The notes under the pieces are model-generated. The model saw only the letters and a program-made list of their open reading frames with translations. It was not told the DNA's origin and ran no database searches. 50,180 bases of DNA from Acidobacteriota bacterium (GTDB taxonomy: Bacteria > Acidobacteriota > Blastocatellia > Pyrinomonadales > Pyrinomonadaceae): assembly GCA_003222945.1 (NCBI GenBank), contig QHXM01000093.1:1-50180 (forward strand), written 5' to 3'. This document shows, in pieces, positions 29,700-40,952 of the stretch; position 1 is the stretch's first letter, and each line of letters starts with the position of its first letter. The position numbers and the translations under genes were made by a program.

Positions 29700-30557
29700 A
29701 TGTCTCCATCTCTCTCAATCGTCATACCTGCTTATAACGAGGCGGCTCGGCTCGGCGAGTCCTTGCGCATTGTGTTTGAGTATCTGAATAAGCAGCGGCC
29801 TGAAACGGAAGTGATAGTGGTTGACGACGGATCGAGCGATAATACTGCGGATGTAGCCGAGAAGAGTTTTGAGGGACGTGGGGGCGTGGACGCTGAGCTT
29901 ATTCGCGTGCGAGAGAATCGAGGCAAAGGTTATGTCGTGCGCAAAGGTTTGCTCGCCGCACGCGCGCCCGTGGCTCTCTTCACAGATGCGGACCTCTCGA
30001 CGCCTATAACTGAAACTCCGAAACTCATCGCGCCGATTGAGCGCGGAGAGTATGACCTGACCTTCGGCTCGCGTGCGCTTGATAGAAGCTTGATAGGCGT
30101 GCATCAACCCTGGCGGCGCGAGCAGGGCGGGCGCGTCTTCAACCTGATTGTGCGACTCGCAACGGGGCTTCCCTTCTGGGACACTCAATGCGGCTTCAAG
30201 GCTTTCCGCCTAAACGTCTGCCGACCGATTCTGGAAGCCGCTACGATTGACCGCTTCGGGTTTGACGTTGAACTGATCTTTCTTGCTTATCTTGCCCAAC
30301 TCTCTTTGAAAGAGACGCCTGTGCGCTGGAATCATAACGAAGGGAGCAAGGTGAGCGTTGCGCGCGATAGCTGGCGCATGTTCAATGAAGTTCGATTGAT
30401 TCGCCGCAGGGCGCGGGCTGGCTTGTATGATGAAGCAATCGCTGCGGCGCGCACAGGGGCAAAAGATAGAGAGCGCGAACTGCACACTTCAGCGCCGCCA
30501 TCAACAGACAAGGGCACGCAGCGCAGAGTTGCAAGCTCTTTCAAAGCGGATGCCTGA
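29700..30557 (+). CDS. Dolichyl-phosphate glucose synthase-like GT2 glycosyltransferase
   Basis: SLSIVIPAYNEAARLGESLRIV, VIVVDDGSSDNTADVAE, LFTDADLSTPI, DTQCGFKAFR. Confidence 0.92.
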   Translation: MSPSLSIVIPAYNEAARLGESLRIVFEYLNKQRPETEVIVVDDGSSDNTADVAEKSFEGRGGVDAELIRVRENRGKGYVVRKGLLAARAPVALFTDADLSTPITETPKLIAPIERGEYDLTFGSRALDRSLIGVHQPWRREQGGRVFNLIVRLATGLPFWDTQCGFKAFRLNVCRPILEAATIDRFGFDVELIFLAYLAQLSLKETPVRWNHNEGSKVSVARDSWRMFNEVRLIRRRARAGLYDEAIAAARTGAKDRERELHTSAPPSTDKGTQRRVASSFKADA

Positions 30558-30603
30558 AGTTAAGCAGTTGACCTTTTCTTTAACTAACATCTAACCTCTG
30601 CTT

Positions 30604-31362
30604 ATGACTGCACGACTCAACGTCAACATAGATCACGTCGCAACCGTTCGTCAGGCGCGGCGCGCTCCTGAGCCTTCAATCGTCGCTGCGGCAATGCTCT
30701 GCGAGCAGGCCGGAGCGGACGGCATCACGATTCACCTTCGCGGCGACCGTCGCCATATTCAGGACAACGACCTTTACGCTCTTCGTCAAACGGTTACGAC
30801 TTACTTGAACGTCGAGATGGCCGCGAACGAAGAGATGATGAAGGTCGCTCTCGACAATCTTCCAGATGCCGTCACGCTCGTTCCAGAAAATCCGAACGAG
30901 ATTACAACCGAAGGCGGCCTTGACGCTCGCGCGAATCTCTCAATCGTTCGTGCGGCGGTTCATCGCCTGCGTGAAGGAGGCATCATCACAAGCCTCTTCA
31001 TAGACCCGGACCCGCAGCAGATCGAAGTCGCGCACGAAATCGGCGCGCAGCAAGTTGAACTCTGCACGGCTGAGTATGCGGAAGCAACTCTGGGCGCTCG
31101 CGCCGCGCACAACGAAGGAGCAATGCGAGCCGCGCATGAACTAAGACGATTGCGCGAAGCCGCAACGCTCGCCATGCAGTATGGAATAAGAGTCGCAGCC
31201 GGACACGGCCTCACCTACCGGAACGTCGGCGCGGTCGCCTCAATTGAAGAGATAACCGAATTCAACATAGGCCACAACATTATCTCCCGCGCAATCTTCA
31301 CAGGTTTGGAGCGCGCAGTTTTAGAGATGCGCGAAGCCATCAGGGCGGGCAGCAAGAGTTAG
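30604..31362 (+). CDS. pdxJ: Pyridoxine 5'-phosphate synthase
   Basis: [64 protein letters not shown]. Confidence 0.96.
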   Translation: MTARLNVNIDHVATVRQARRAPEPSIVAAAMLCEQAGADGITIHLRGDRRHIQDNDLYALRQTVTTYLNVEMAANEEMMKVALDNLPDAVTLVPENPNEITTEGGLDARANLSIVRAAVHRLREGGIITSLFIDPDPQQIEVAHEIGAQQVELCTAEYAEATLGARAAHNEGAMRAAHELRRLREAATLAMQYGIRVAAGHGLTYRNVGAVASIEEITEFNIGHNIISRAIFTGLERAVLEMREAIRAGSKS

Positions 31363-31487
31363 GCTTTCTAAATCTATAAACCGAAGGCGACCGTCTCAAA
31401 GCAGCTCCCGATCTGCCTCAAAACAATCGCCCCCGGTTTTATTCGGCCAGTCAATTATCCCGACCGAAACTTGAAAAGATTTTGAGA

Positions 31488-32534
31488 TTAACTCGCCAGC
31501 GCGCCCGCCTCTCTCTGAGTGGCTGTGACGCCAAGATGCTTGTAAGCTGCGCGGGTTGCGACGCGACCGCGCGGCGTTCGATTCAGAAAGCCAATCTGAA
31601 TCAGATAAGGCTCTATGATCTCTTCTATACTCTCGCGCTCTTCGCTGATTGAAGCTGAGATAGTCCCGACGCCAACAGGCCCGCCATCGAATTTTTCGAT
31701 AATCGCTGACAGCAATCTGCGATCAACTTCGTCAAGACCGAAGCGATCAACTTCCATTTCGTCGAGCGCGCGTCGTGCTACGGCCTGCGTGATTCGTCCA
31801 TCGCTCAGAACTTCGGCGTAATCGCGCACGCGGCGAAGAAGACGATTGGCGATGCGCGGTGTGCCTCTTGCGCGCCGCGCTATCTCGCGTGCGCCGCTCG
31901 CTTCGATCTCAACGCCAAGGATTTCAGCAGAGCGGTGAATGATGATCTCAAGGTCTTTCTGCGAGTAGAAATCAAGGTGCTGGATGATGCCGAAGCGTCC
32001 GCGCAAAGGTGCTGTGATGAGTCCGGCGCGCGTAGTAGCTCCGACGAGAGTGAATTTCGGAAGCTCTAATTTTATAGAACGCGCGGCAGTTCCCTGACCG
32101 ATCATCACATCGAGTTGATAATCTTCCATCGCAGGATAGAGCACTTCTTCTATCTGCGGGCGAAGACGATGAATCTCGTCTATGAAGAGAACCTCGCCTT
32201 CCTGCAAATTCGTTAGAAGCGCCGCCAGGTCGCCGCCGCGCTCAATCGCTGGAGCGCTGACGCTCTTTAAGGGCGCGTCCATTTCTGCCGCGATGATGTT
32301 GGCGAGTGTAGTCTTGCCCAATCCCGGCGGACCATAAAATAGAACGTGGTCGAGCGCTTCGTGGCGCGCACGCGCGGCCTTCAGAAAAATCCTCAGATTG
32401 CTGGTGACCTTCGTCTGCCCTATGTACTCATCCAGGCGACGCGGGCGAAGGCTCTGCTCGACCTGTATATCTTCGGGCGTAGCCTCGCCTGAAACGGGGC
32501 GCGGACTTTCTGCTTCTGCTATGACTTGCGACAT
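31488..32534 (-). CDS. ruvB: Holliday junction branch migration helicase RuvB
   Basis: [81 protein letters not shown]. Confidence 0.97.
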   Translation of the reverse strand: MSQVIAEAESPRPVSGEATPEDIQVEQSLRPRRLDEYIGQTKVTSNLRIFLKAARARHEALDHVLFYGPPGLGKTTLANIIAAEMDAPLKSVSAPAIERGGDLAALLTNLQEGEVLFIDEIHRLRPQIEEVLYPAMEDYQLDVMIGQGTAARSIKLELPKFTLVGATTRAGLITAPLRGRFGIIQHLDFYSQKDLEIIIHRSAEILGVEIEASGAREIARRARGTPRIANRLLRRVRDYAEVLSDGRITQAVARRALDEMEVDRFGLDEVDRRLLSAIIEKFDGGPVGVGTISASISEERESIEEIIEPYLIQIGFLNRTPRGRVATRAAYKHLGVTATQREAGALAS

Positions 32535-32633
32535 TCCCTTGAAAAACCCTTCTTGACGATTACCGGACCAACTGATTAACGAGATGCATTATACCGTCTT
32601 TGGGCTGTCGTTTCAAGCATGAAACAAGAAAAT

Positions 32634-32710
32634 AGTTCCAAGTCTCAGGCTCCATGTTCCAAGAGAAAGGTGGTTTTCAACTTGAAACATGGAACTTGAG
32701 ACTTGGAACT
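32634..32710. repeat. 7-nt-unit hairpin (AGTTCCA/AGTCTCA family)
   Basis: AGTTCCAAGTCTCAGGCTCCATGTTCCAAG ... CTTGAAACATGGAACTTGAGACTTGGAACT, 27/30. Confidence 0.93.
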
Positions 32711-32711
32711 T

Positions 32712-33131
32712 TTAAGTGATATTCGGAGCGCCTGTTGCTAATTGTAGTCGCACCACGGAGCGCTCAAGGCGTGCGCGTGCTATCTCAAAATCTTCTTCAG
32801 TCCCTGTAAAAGAGATTAACGTCTTCTCGGCGTGCTCACGCGCAATGCGCGCACGCGCGGCATCGATCTCTTCAGGACGCTCTGCTATCTCAGCAAGCAC
32901 GGAGGCGCGGTCTGCATTGACCTCTACGAATCCGCCGGAGACGAGCAACTTGTGCGTCACTCCGCCTTGCGCGTAGGAGAGAACGCCTGTTTGAAGCTGA
33001 GAGATGAGCGGCGTGTGTCCGGGCAGTATGCCAAGCTCACCGTTCATACCCGGCACGTTCACGGAATCAACAGTTTCTGCCAGCACGCGGCGCTCAGGCG
33101 TAACAACCTCTAATTGAATCTGTTCAGCCAT
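32712..33131 (-). CDS. atpC: F1F0 ATP synthase epsilon subunit
   Basis: IQLEVVTPERRVLAETVDSVNVPGMNGELGILPGHTPLISQLQTGVL. Confidence 0.95.
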   Translation of the reverse strand: MAEQIQLEVVTPERRVLAETVDSVNVPGMNGELGILPGHTPLISQLQTGVLSYAQGGVTHKLLVSGGFVEVNADRASVLAEIAERPEEIDAARARIAREHAEKTLISFTGTEEDFEIARARLERSVVRLQLATGAPNIT

Positions 33132-33136
33132 AAAGA

Positions 33137-33205
33137 AGTGATGAGTGATGAGTGATGAGTAATGAGTTAAGACAGGCTCTTACTCATCACTCATTACTCA
33201 TCACT
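33137..33205. repeat. 7-nt-unit hairpin (AGTGATG family) between atpD and atpC
   Basis: AGTGATGAGTGATGAGTGATGAG... / CTCATCACTCATTACTCATCACT, 22/23. Confidence 0.93.
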
Positions 33206-33207
33206 GC

Positions 33208-34746
<1,539 letters not shown>

Positions 34747-34824
34747 CTAATCAACTCCTCTTGCAATAAGCCATGAAGGCGAAAAATCGGCAGGGTTAAA
34801 AGATGGTCAAGATAGCACAGGGAA

Positions 34825-34926
34825 AAGGCAAAAGTAAAAAGGCAAAAGGTAAAAGGGAAGACGAAAAACTCGCTCTCCCTCTTCTTAACTTTTGCCTTTT
34901 ACCTTTTACCTTTTTACTTTTGCCTT
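34825..34926. repeat. 7-nt-unit hairpin (AGGCAAA/AGGTAAA family)
   Basis: AAGGCAAAAGTAAAAAGGCAAAAGGTAAAAGG ... CTTTTGCCTTTTACCTTTTACCTTTTTACTTTTGCCTT. Confidence 0.9.
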
Positions 34927-35938
34927 ATGCAGCGTGGTGCAGTCGCTCCAAGAATTTTAAGCTGAGCGTGGGTGCGTGCTCAGCATTGTAAGTTGAGAGG
35001 CATTCGACAAGTTTTTCTACAACCAGGGCGTCGAATTGAAGACCTGCTGCGGCGCGAAGTCTCTCGATTGCCGTTGCCTGCGAGAGGCGTCTGCGATAGG
35101 GGCGGTCCGATGTCATTGCGTCGTAGGCGTCTGCGGCTGTGACTATTCGCGTGCCTAAAGAAATCTCTTCGCCTTTCAAACCTTCCGGGTAGCCGCCGCC
35201 GTTCCACCACTCGTGATGATGCTTGACGATTGCGCGCACGGTCTCCATGTGCGGCACGCCCGCAAGCGCCTGCTCGCCATAATGCACGTGCTGGCGCATG
35301 ACGACTATCTCTTCGGGCGAAAGATAACCGGGCTTGCAGAGGATACATTCGGGCACGCCTATCTTTCCGATGTCGTGCAGAAGCCCGCCGAGCTTTATGT
35401 GCATGACTTCAGTATCCGGTAGATTGAAGCTGCGAGCAACGCGCTCCGCAAGGTCCGCCGTCATAGTCGAATGCTCGCCCGTGTAGTTGTCTTTAATAGA
35501 TAGGAGCGAGATGAGCGCGCGTACCGTAGAGACGAAAGACTGGCGCGACTCTGCCTCAAGAACTCTGTTTCGCTCCTTTATCTGAGAAGTGATGAGCACG
35601 TTGTCAATCACGTTCAGCAGTTCGTGATGGCCGAAAGGCTTGCACAAGTATGCAGCCATTCCAAGCTCAAGTAGTTCGCGCTGTTCGTGATGATTGTCGG
35701 TCTTCGCCGTGAGCATTACAACGGGCGTGCGCCGAAGGCGTTCATCCTCACTTGTGGCAAGCGTGATGAATACTTCTTTCCCGCTGATGCCGGGCATCAT
35801 ATAATCAAGGAGGATTAGATCGGGGTATAGCTCGCGCGCCGTGCGTAGGCCCTCGCTTCCGTTTGCAGCGCCTAAATGCAAGGAACAGATTTTATGCTCG
35901 TAACCGGAGCGTTCGGGGAACAACTTAGAACAGCTCAC
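34925..35938 (-). CDS. HD-GYP domain response regulator with atypical/truncated receiver N-terminus
   Basis: Receiver remnant ANGSEGLRTARELYPDLILLDYMMPGISG; HD-GYP LGGLLHDIGKIGVPE, HHEWWNGGGYPEGLKGEEI. Confidence 0.88.
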   Translation of the reverse strand: MSCSKLFPERSGYEHKICSLHLGAANGSEGLRTARELYPDLILLDYMMPGISGKEVFITLATSEDERLRRTPVVMLTAKTDNHHEQRELLELGMAAYLCKPFGHHELLNVIDNVLITSQIKERNRVLEAESRQSFVSTVRALISLLSIKDNYTGEHSTMTADLAERVARSFNLPDTEVMHIKLGGLLHDIGKIGVPECILCKPGYLSPEEIVVMRQHVHYGEQALAGVPHMETVRAIVKHHHEWWNGGGYPEGLKGEEISLGTRIVTAADAYDAMTSDRPYRRRLSQATAIERLRAAAGLQFDALVVEKLVECLSTYNAEHAPTLSLKFLERLHHAA

Positions 35939-36102
35939 GCGAACAGCCTTTGTTCAAGGCGTCAGGAGAGGCGTCGGGCTTAGCAGTAAAAAACTTTCAA
36001 TCGTCAGACTTTCGTGGTAATGCCCCGAAGATGTTATAACTAAACCAGTGAAATTCAATATTTTTATTTCCTTGCAATTTAATTGCATAAAGATTTAGTA
36101 AA

Positions 36103-36621
36103 ATGAAGCGCTCGGATGAAGCGCCACTACAGGAGCGGAAGGTGACACAGGAGATAAAGCAGAAGCTACAGGCGGAACTGGATGAATTGGAGAGCGAACT
36201 GCGCGTGCATCTGCCGAAGGAGATAAAGCGCGCTCTGGAATTCGGCGACCTGCGCGAAAATGCAGAGTATCGCGCAGCACTCGATAGGCAGAACATCGTT
36301 AAGGCGCGAATCGTCGAGCTAAGACAGCGCATAAGCGAGATAGGCTCTATAGATTTATCGAAAGTGCCCAGAGACCGCGCTGGCTACGGCTCAACGCTCC
36401 TACTCTACGACTCGGAGCGCGATGAAGAGATAACCTATCGTCTGGTCACACCCGAAGAGAGCGACCCGCAGGCCGGGATGATCTCAACAATGTCGCCTGT
36501 AGGCAAAAGTCTTCTGGGCAAAGAAGAGGGCGACGAAGTAACCGTGCGAACGCCCGCAGGCGCGCGTACATTTGAAATCAAGCGATTGACGACGATCCAT
36601 GACGAAGTGAAAAGTGAATAG
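36103..36621 (+). CDS. greA: Transcription elongation factor GreA/GreB family
   Basis: [29 protein letters not shown]-like core, [29 protein letters not shown]. Confidence 0.88.
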   Translation: MKRSDEAPLQERKVTQEIKQKLQAELDELESELRVHLPKEIKRALEFGDLRENAEYRAALDRQNIVKARIVELRQRISEIGSIDLSKVPRDRAGYGSTLLLYDSERDEEITYRLVTPEESDPQAGMISTMSPVGKSLLGKEEGDEVTVRTPAGARTFEIKRLTTIHDEVKSE

Positions 36622-36667
36622 TGAAAAGTTAAAAGTTAAAAACCGTCTTCACTGTTCACTTTTCACT
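36606..36667. repeat. 7-nt-unit hairpin (AGTGAAA family) overlapping the greA stop codon
   Basis: AGTGAAAAGTGAATAGTGAA (36606-36625) / TTCACTGTTCACTTTTCACT (36648-36667), 19/20. Confidence 0.93.
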
Positions 36668-36749
36668 AATCTTGACAAGCCATTCAGCGCGTTCCTATGA
36701 TGCGCTGTTTGAGTAGGCTATACTGCACGGTGGGTAAAGCCTTTCGTTT

Positions 36750-37505
36750 TTGTTAGCAGGAGAAGGACCAAAGGAAGTGTTTGGGGCGAGCATAGGGCGC
36801 GGCGCGCAAAGAATTATCAGTGCGATGGTGCGCTGGCTGGCGTATGGCGGGATTAACCCGAACCTCCTGACTGTCATCGGCGTCGCCATTAACGTGGGCT
36901 GCGGGCTTCTCTTCGGTTTAGGCTACTTCTTCTGGGCCGGAATCATACTGATAGTAGCCAACCTGTTCGACATGCTGGACGGTCAGGTTGCGCGTCTATC
37001 GGGTCGCGTCACACGCTTCGGTGGCTTCCTTGATTCATCGCTCGACCGTCTCTCGGACATGGTAGTCTTCGTCGGTCTCATGGTCTTCTACGCGCGCGAC
37101 ACGCAATTCCATTCGACACTCAACGTTCTTCTGGCTGGTGTAGCCATGATGGGGTCTGTGATGGTCTCTTATGCGAGCGCGCGAGCGGAGAGCCTTATAC
37201 CGAAGTGCGATGTTGGATTCCTGCGCCGACCTGAACGTGTGGTCCTTTTAATCATCGGCGCGCTCTCGACGCACTGGGGGTCTGAGAACTTCTTTGCCAA
37301 CCGAATGCCTGCGGTCCTGTGGATTCTGGCGGTCGGCTCTTACTGGACCTTCGCGCATCGCATGTACCACACGTGGCATGAGGTCAAGAAAGGCGACGCG
37401 GCGCTTGCGCCTAAAGCTAAATCTGAGAAAGCATCGAGCGGCGGACCTGAAAGAAGACCTGAGCCGGACTTTGCGCGGACGATGCGGGCGCGACATAGCG
37501 ATTAA
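36750..37505 (+). CDS. CDP-alcohol phosphatidyltransferase family protein
   Basis: NPNLLTVIGVAINVGCGLLFG; DMLDGQVARLSGRVTRFGGFLDSSLDRLSD (DGxxAR...G...D...D motif). Confidence 0.92.
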   Translation: MLAGEGPKEVFGASIGRGAQRIISAMVRWLAYGGINPNLLTVIGVAINVGCGLLFGLGYFFWAGIILIVANLFDMLDGQVARLSGRVTRFGGFLDSSLDRLSDMVVFVGLMVFYARDTQFHSTLNVLLAGVAMMGSVMVSYASARAESLIPKCDVGFLRRPERVVLLIIGALSTHWGSENFFANRMPAVLWILAVGSYWTFAHRMYHTWHEVKKGDAALAPKAKSEKASSGGPERRPEPDFARTMRARHSD

Positions 37506-37569
37506 GAATGGGAGAAGAGCGGCTCAGAAAGCTTTTATTAAACTTCTTCTCGAAACGTTTTTGAGGTAA

Positions 37570-38311
37570 ATGAATTTGACTGTCTGCCCCTGCTGCGGAT
37601 TCAAGTTTGAAGGCGACCTTGTGCACGACGGCTGCTCGTCTTGCGGCGCGCGTGCCGTCGGTCCTCCGCTCTCAAAGCCTGTCAGTGAACTCCCCTTCTA
37701 CGGGCGGGCTGAGTCATCTAATCTGCAAGAGCATTCGCAGCAACCCGAAACGCTTTGCCGGAATCCGCATGGCTCACGGCGGACTCGCTTCTTCTGCCCT
37801 CGTCGCTGTGCTGATGTTGACTTTCATAGGCATCACCATCCCTGCGCGCCTTCACCAGCGAAGTGAAGCCGATTATGCTGCCGCCTACGCACATGGTTAT
37901 GCAATCAATCTAGGCTTTCTTGAATACCGCGAGCGCTTTGGAACTTTACCTGCGACGCCCGATGACTTAAAAGAAGCTCTTGCGAGCAAGGCTATTCAAG
38001 ACCCGGACGGCGCAATCGCCGAAGCTCTTAAGGACATGGACGGGAGTTCTTACAGCCCTAGCGGTGACCTTGCCGCGCTGCCTAAGAAGAAGACGCGCAC
38101 ACTTCGCGGCACTGCGCTTCGCAACGCCTCGCTTCGCTCAACCGACGACGAGCCTGCTGGCGGAATCGCTTTCACAAGATACGAACTTCGCCTGCCCGGT
38201 CCAGACAAGAAACTTGGGACGGACGACGACCTGATTATGCGCGACGGCCTTATCATCAAAGCGGTCGAGCCTGAAGAAGAACAAACACCTGATGCCACGA
38301 ACAAGCCTTAA
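37570..38311 (+). pseudogene. Zinc-ribbon membrane protein, apparent internal deletion/frameshift
   Basis: Frame 1: MNLTVCPCCGFKFEGDLVHDGCSSCGARAVGPPLSKPVSELPFYGRA; frame 2: ...IRSNPKRFAGIRMAHGGLASSALVAVLMLTFIGITIPARLHQRSEADYAA... Confidence 0.6.
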
Positions 38312-38328
38312 GAGAACAGCGACGCCAC

Positions 38329-38619
38329 ATGCCCCTCCCCAACTTTCTACGAAGGAAGAAGACAGACCACGAAGCAGAACGGCGTGCGCGCCTTCTAAAG
38401 TTCGGGCGCATAGTTGACGGCACAATCTTGGACACAGGCATTGATGACGCTGGCGCTGTCAGGCAAATCTATTACAGGTACGAAGTGAGCGGCGTCGAAT
38501 ACGAATCATCGCAACTCTTAGACGAAGAGCAGCGCCACCGCGAATCAAGCTACTTCCCCGGCGCTTTCGTAACCATTCGCTACGATCCTCATCAACCCGG
38601 CAATTCAGTAGTAGTCTGA
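38329..38619 (+). CDS. Hypothetical protein (DUF3592-like)
   Basis: GTILDTGIDDAGAVRQIYYRYEVSGVEYESSQLL...FVTIRYDPHQPGNSVV. Confidence 0.65.
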   Translation: MPLPNFLRRKKTDHEAERRARLLKFGRIVDGTILDTGIDDAGAVRQIYYRYEVSGVEYESSQLLDEEQRHRESSYFPGAFVTIRYDPHQPGNSVVV

Positions 38620-38684
38620 AGTCTAAAGTCTGGAGTCCAGAGTCCGTTTGACTCTCCAGACTCCAGACTCTAGACTCCAGACTT
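38612..38684. repeat. 7-nt-unit hairpin (AGTCTGG/AGTCTAA family) overlapping a stop codon
   Basis: AGTCTGAAGTCTAAAGTCTGGAGTCCAGAGTC ... GACTCTCCAGACTCCAGACTCTAGACTCCAGACTT. Confidence 0.88.
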
Positions 38685-38687
38685 CTC

Positions 38688-40241
38688 ATGTTTCGTAAAA
38701 TTCTAATCGCCAATCGCGGTGAGATTGCCGTGCGAATCATTCGCGCGTGCCGCGATCTCGACATCTCGCCCGTTGCTGTTTACTCGGAAGCGGACACGGA
38801 CTCTCTTCACGTCAGACTTGCGGACGAAGCCTACTTGATAGGTCCTGCGCCTTCAATCGAAAGCTACTTGCGAATTGAGAAAATTATAAATGCGGCTCGC
38901 GCGTGCGGGGCAGAGGCGATTCATCCCGGCTACGGCTTTCTAGCGGAGAACGCGGATTTCGCGCAGGCAGTCCTGGATGCGCGTCTGACTTTCATCGGTC
39001 CAAGCCCTGAAGCTATGCGATTGATGGGCGCGAAGACGAGTGCGCGGCGTGTGGCGACGGAAGCTGGAGTGACGGTTGTTCCGGGCACGACCGAGCCGCT
39101 TGAATCTTTGGATGAAGCGCGGCGTGTGGCTGCGCAGATAGGCTACCCAGTGATGCTGAAAGCTTCTGCCGGAGGCGGCGGCAAGGGTATGCGGTTCGTT
39201 GCGACTGAAGAAGAGTTGCCGTCGGCTTTCGACACGGCGCAATCGGAAGCCGCCGCCGCATTCGGAAACCCGGAAGTCTATCTTGAGAAAGCAGTGGAAC
39301 GCCCGCGCCACATAGAGATTCAAATCTTTGCGGACCAGCACGGAAACTTCGTACACCTCGGCGAGCGCGAATGCTCCATACAGCGCCGCCACCAGAAAGT
39401 TATTGAAGAATGCCCGTCGCCGATTAATGACGCGGCTTTGCGCGCTTCGATGGGCGAGGCTGCGATCAAGGCTGCGCGTGCTGTGAACTACGTGGGCGCG
39501 GGCACAGTCGAGTTTCTTGTTTCGGATCGAACGCGAGAGTTCTTCTTCCTTGAGATGAACACGCGCCTTCAGGTCGAGCATCCTGTCACAGAGTTGGTCA
39601 CAGGCTTTGATCTTGTGCGCGAGCAGATAAGTGTTGCGTTGGGTGAACCGCTCTCTTTCAGGCAGGAAGATGTTTCATGGCACGGTCACGCAATCGAATG
39701 CCGCGTCTATGCAGAAGACCCTGATAGCAACTTTCTACCGTCGCCGGGGCGCATAATGCATTTGCGCTCTCCCTCCGGCCCCTGTGTGCGCGATGACAGC
39801 GGAGTAGAAGCGGGCGCGGAGGTCTCGATCTATTACGACCCTATGATCTCAAAGCTCGCGGCGTGGGGACGAACACGGAGTGAGGCAATTGATCGCCTGC
39901 GCCGCGCTCTGGATGAATACATGGTCGGCGGAATCAAGACGACGCTCCCCTTCTTCCGCGAAATCGTGCGCGACGCGGAGTTCACAAATGGAAACCTTGA
40001 CACAGGCTTCATCTCACGCTTCTTCGAGCGACGCGCGGAAGCCGCGCTTCGTATGAAATCTGAAGAGACGGACGAAGCGGAAACAACGCGCCGCGACATG
40101 GCTGCAATCGCCGCCGCTCTTGATTACATGCAGGCGCAGAAGCAGAATTCAACAGGCAATCAAACACATGCACAGGAGGAGCAGCAGAGCAACTGGCGTC
40201 TAACGGGGCGCGCAGCATTACATCGAAGAATTTATGAATGA
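38688..40241 (+). CDS. accC: Acetyl/propionyl-CoA carboxylase biotin carboxylase subunit
   Basis: FRKILIANRGEIAVRIIRACRDL, HPGYGFLAENADFA, KASAGGGGKGMR, LEMNTRLQVEHPVTE. Confidence 0.93.
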   Translation: MFRKILIANRGEIAVRIIRACRDLDISPVAVYSEADTDSLHVRLADEAYLIGPAPSIESYLRIEKIINAARACGAEAIHPGYGFLAENADFAQAVLDARLTFIGPSPEAMRLMGAKTSARRVATEAGVTVVPGTTEPLESLDEARRVAAQIGYPVMLKASAGGGGKGMRFVATEEELPSAFDTAQSEAAAAFGNPEVYLEKAVERPRHIEIQIFADQHGNFVHLGERECSIQRRHQKVIEECPSPINDAALRASMGEAAIKAARAVNYVGAGTVEFLVSDRTREFFFLEMNTRLQVEHPVTELVTGFDLVREQISVALGEPLSFRQEDVSWHGHAIECRVYAEDPDSNFLPSPGRIMHLRSPSGPCVRDDSGVEAGAEVSIYYDPMISKLAAWGRTRSEAIDRLRRALDEYMVGGIKTTLPFFREIVRDAEFTNGNLDTGFISRFFERRAEAALRMKSEETDEAETTRRDMAAIAAALDYMQAQKQNSTGNQTHAQEEQQSNWRLTGRAALHRRIYE

Positions 40242-40251
40242 AGGGAAAGAT

Positions 40252-40354
40252 AGAAGTCAGGAGTCAAAATACAGAATTCAGAAGGGAAAGGGCAGCGAAG
40301 CCTCCTCTTTCTTTTATTCTGAATTGCGACTTCTGGATTCTGTATTCTGCTTTT
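40252..40354. repeat. 7-nt-unit hairpin (AGTCAGG/ATTCAGA family)
   Basis: AGAAGTCAGGAGTCAAAATACAGAATTCAGAAGGGAAAG ... CTTTTATTCTGAATTGCGACTTCTGGATTCTGTATTCTGC. Confidence 0.78.
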
Positions 40355-40864
40355 ATGAAACTCATCGCAGAGATTGACGGCGAAAAGCGTGAGCTTGAAA
40401 TCAAGCGCGACGCCTACAGTGTTGTCGCGCAACTGAACGGACGCCATTACGAGATTGAGGCGCGAGACATACGTCAGGGCATCTTTCTTCTTATTGTCAA
40501 CGGGCACGCTTATGAGTGTCGATTAAATCAAGCAGATACAAAACGCAAGTCATTAGAAGTCTCGGTCGGCACTCACGCATACAATGTCGCCTTAACTGAC
40601 CCGAAGCGTCTGCGCACGGCACAACAGCCGGGCGCTCACTCTGACGGCACTACTGCGCAGATCGTCGCGCCCATGCCCGGCAAAGTCGTTCGCGTGCTTG
40701 TCGAACAGGGCGCGCAGGTCGAAGCTGGCGCTAACTTAGTTGTCGTCGAAGCCATGAAGATGCAGAACGAGATGAAGTCTCCGAAAGCGGGCATCGTCAC
40801 AAGCATCAACGTCAAGGCTGGCGCAACCGTCAACGGCGGCGACGTGTTAGTAGTTGTAGAGTAG
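40355..40864 (+). CDS. Biotinyl-domain carrier protein (BCCP of acyl-CoA carboxylase)
   Basis: APMPGKVVRVLVEQGAQVEAGANLVVVEAMKMQNEMKSPKAGIVTSINVKAG. Confidence 0.92.
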   Translation: MKLIAEIDGEKRELEIKRDAYSVVAQLNGRHYEIEARDIRQGIFLLIVNGHAYECRLNQADTKRKSLEVSVGTHAYNVALTDPKRLRTAQQPGAHSDGTTAQIVAPMPGKVVRVLVEQGAQVEAGANLVVVEAMKMQNEMKSPKAGIVTSINVKAGATVNGGDVLVVVE

Positions 40865-40896
40865 AAAATGAATAACAATAGATTAAATTTGAAAGT

Positions 40897-40952
40897 GGAA
40901 AGGGAAAGGGGGATGAAAAACCCTTCTCCCTTTTCGCCTTTAACCTTTGACG
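40897..40952. repeat. Degenerate 7-nt-unit hairpin overlapping a CDS start region
   Basis: GAAAGTGGAAAGGGAAAGGGGGATG ... CCCTTCTCCCTTTTCGCCTTTAACCTTTGAC. Confidence 0.55.
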
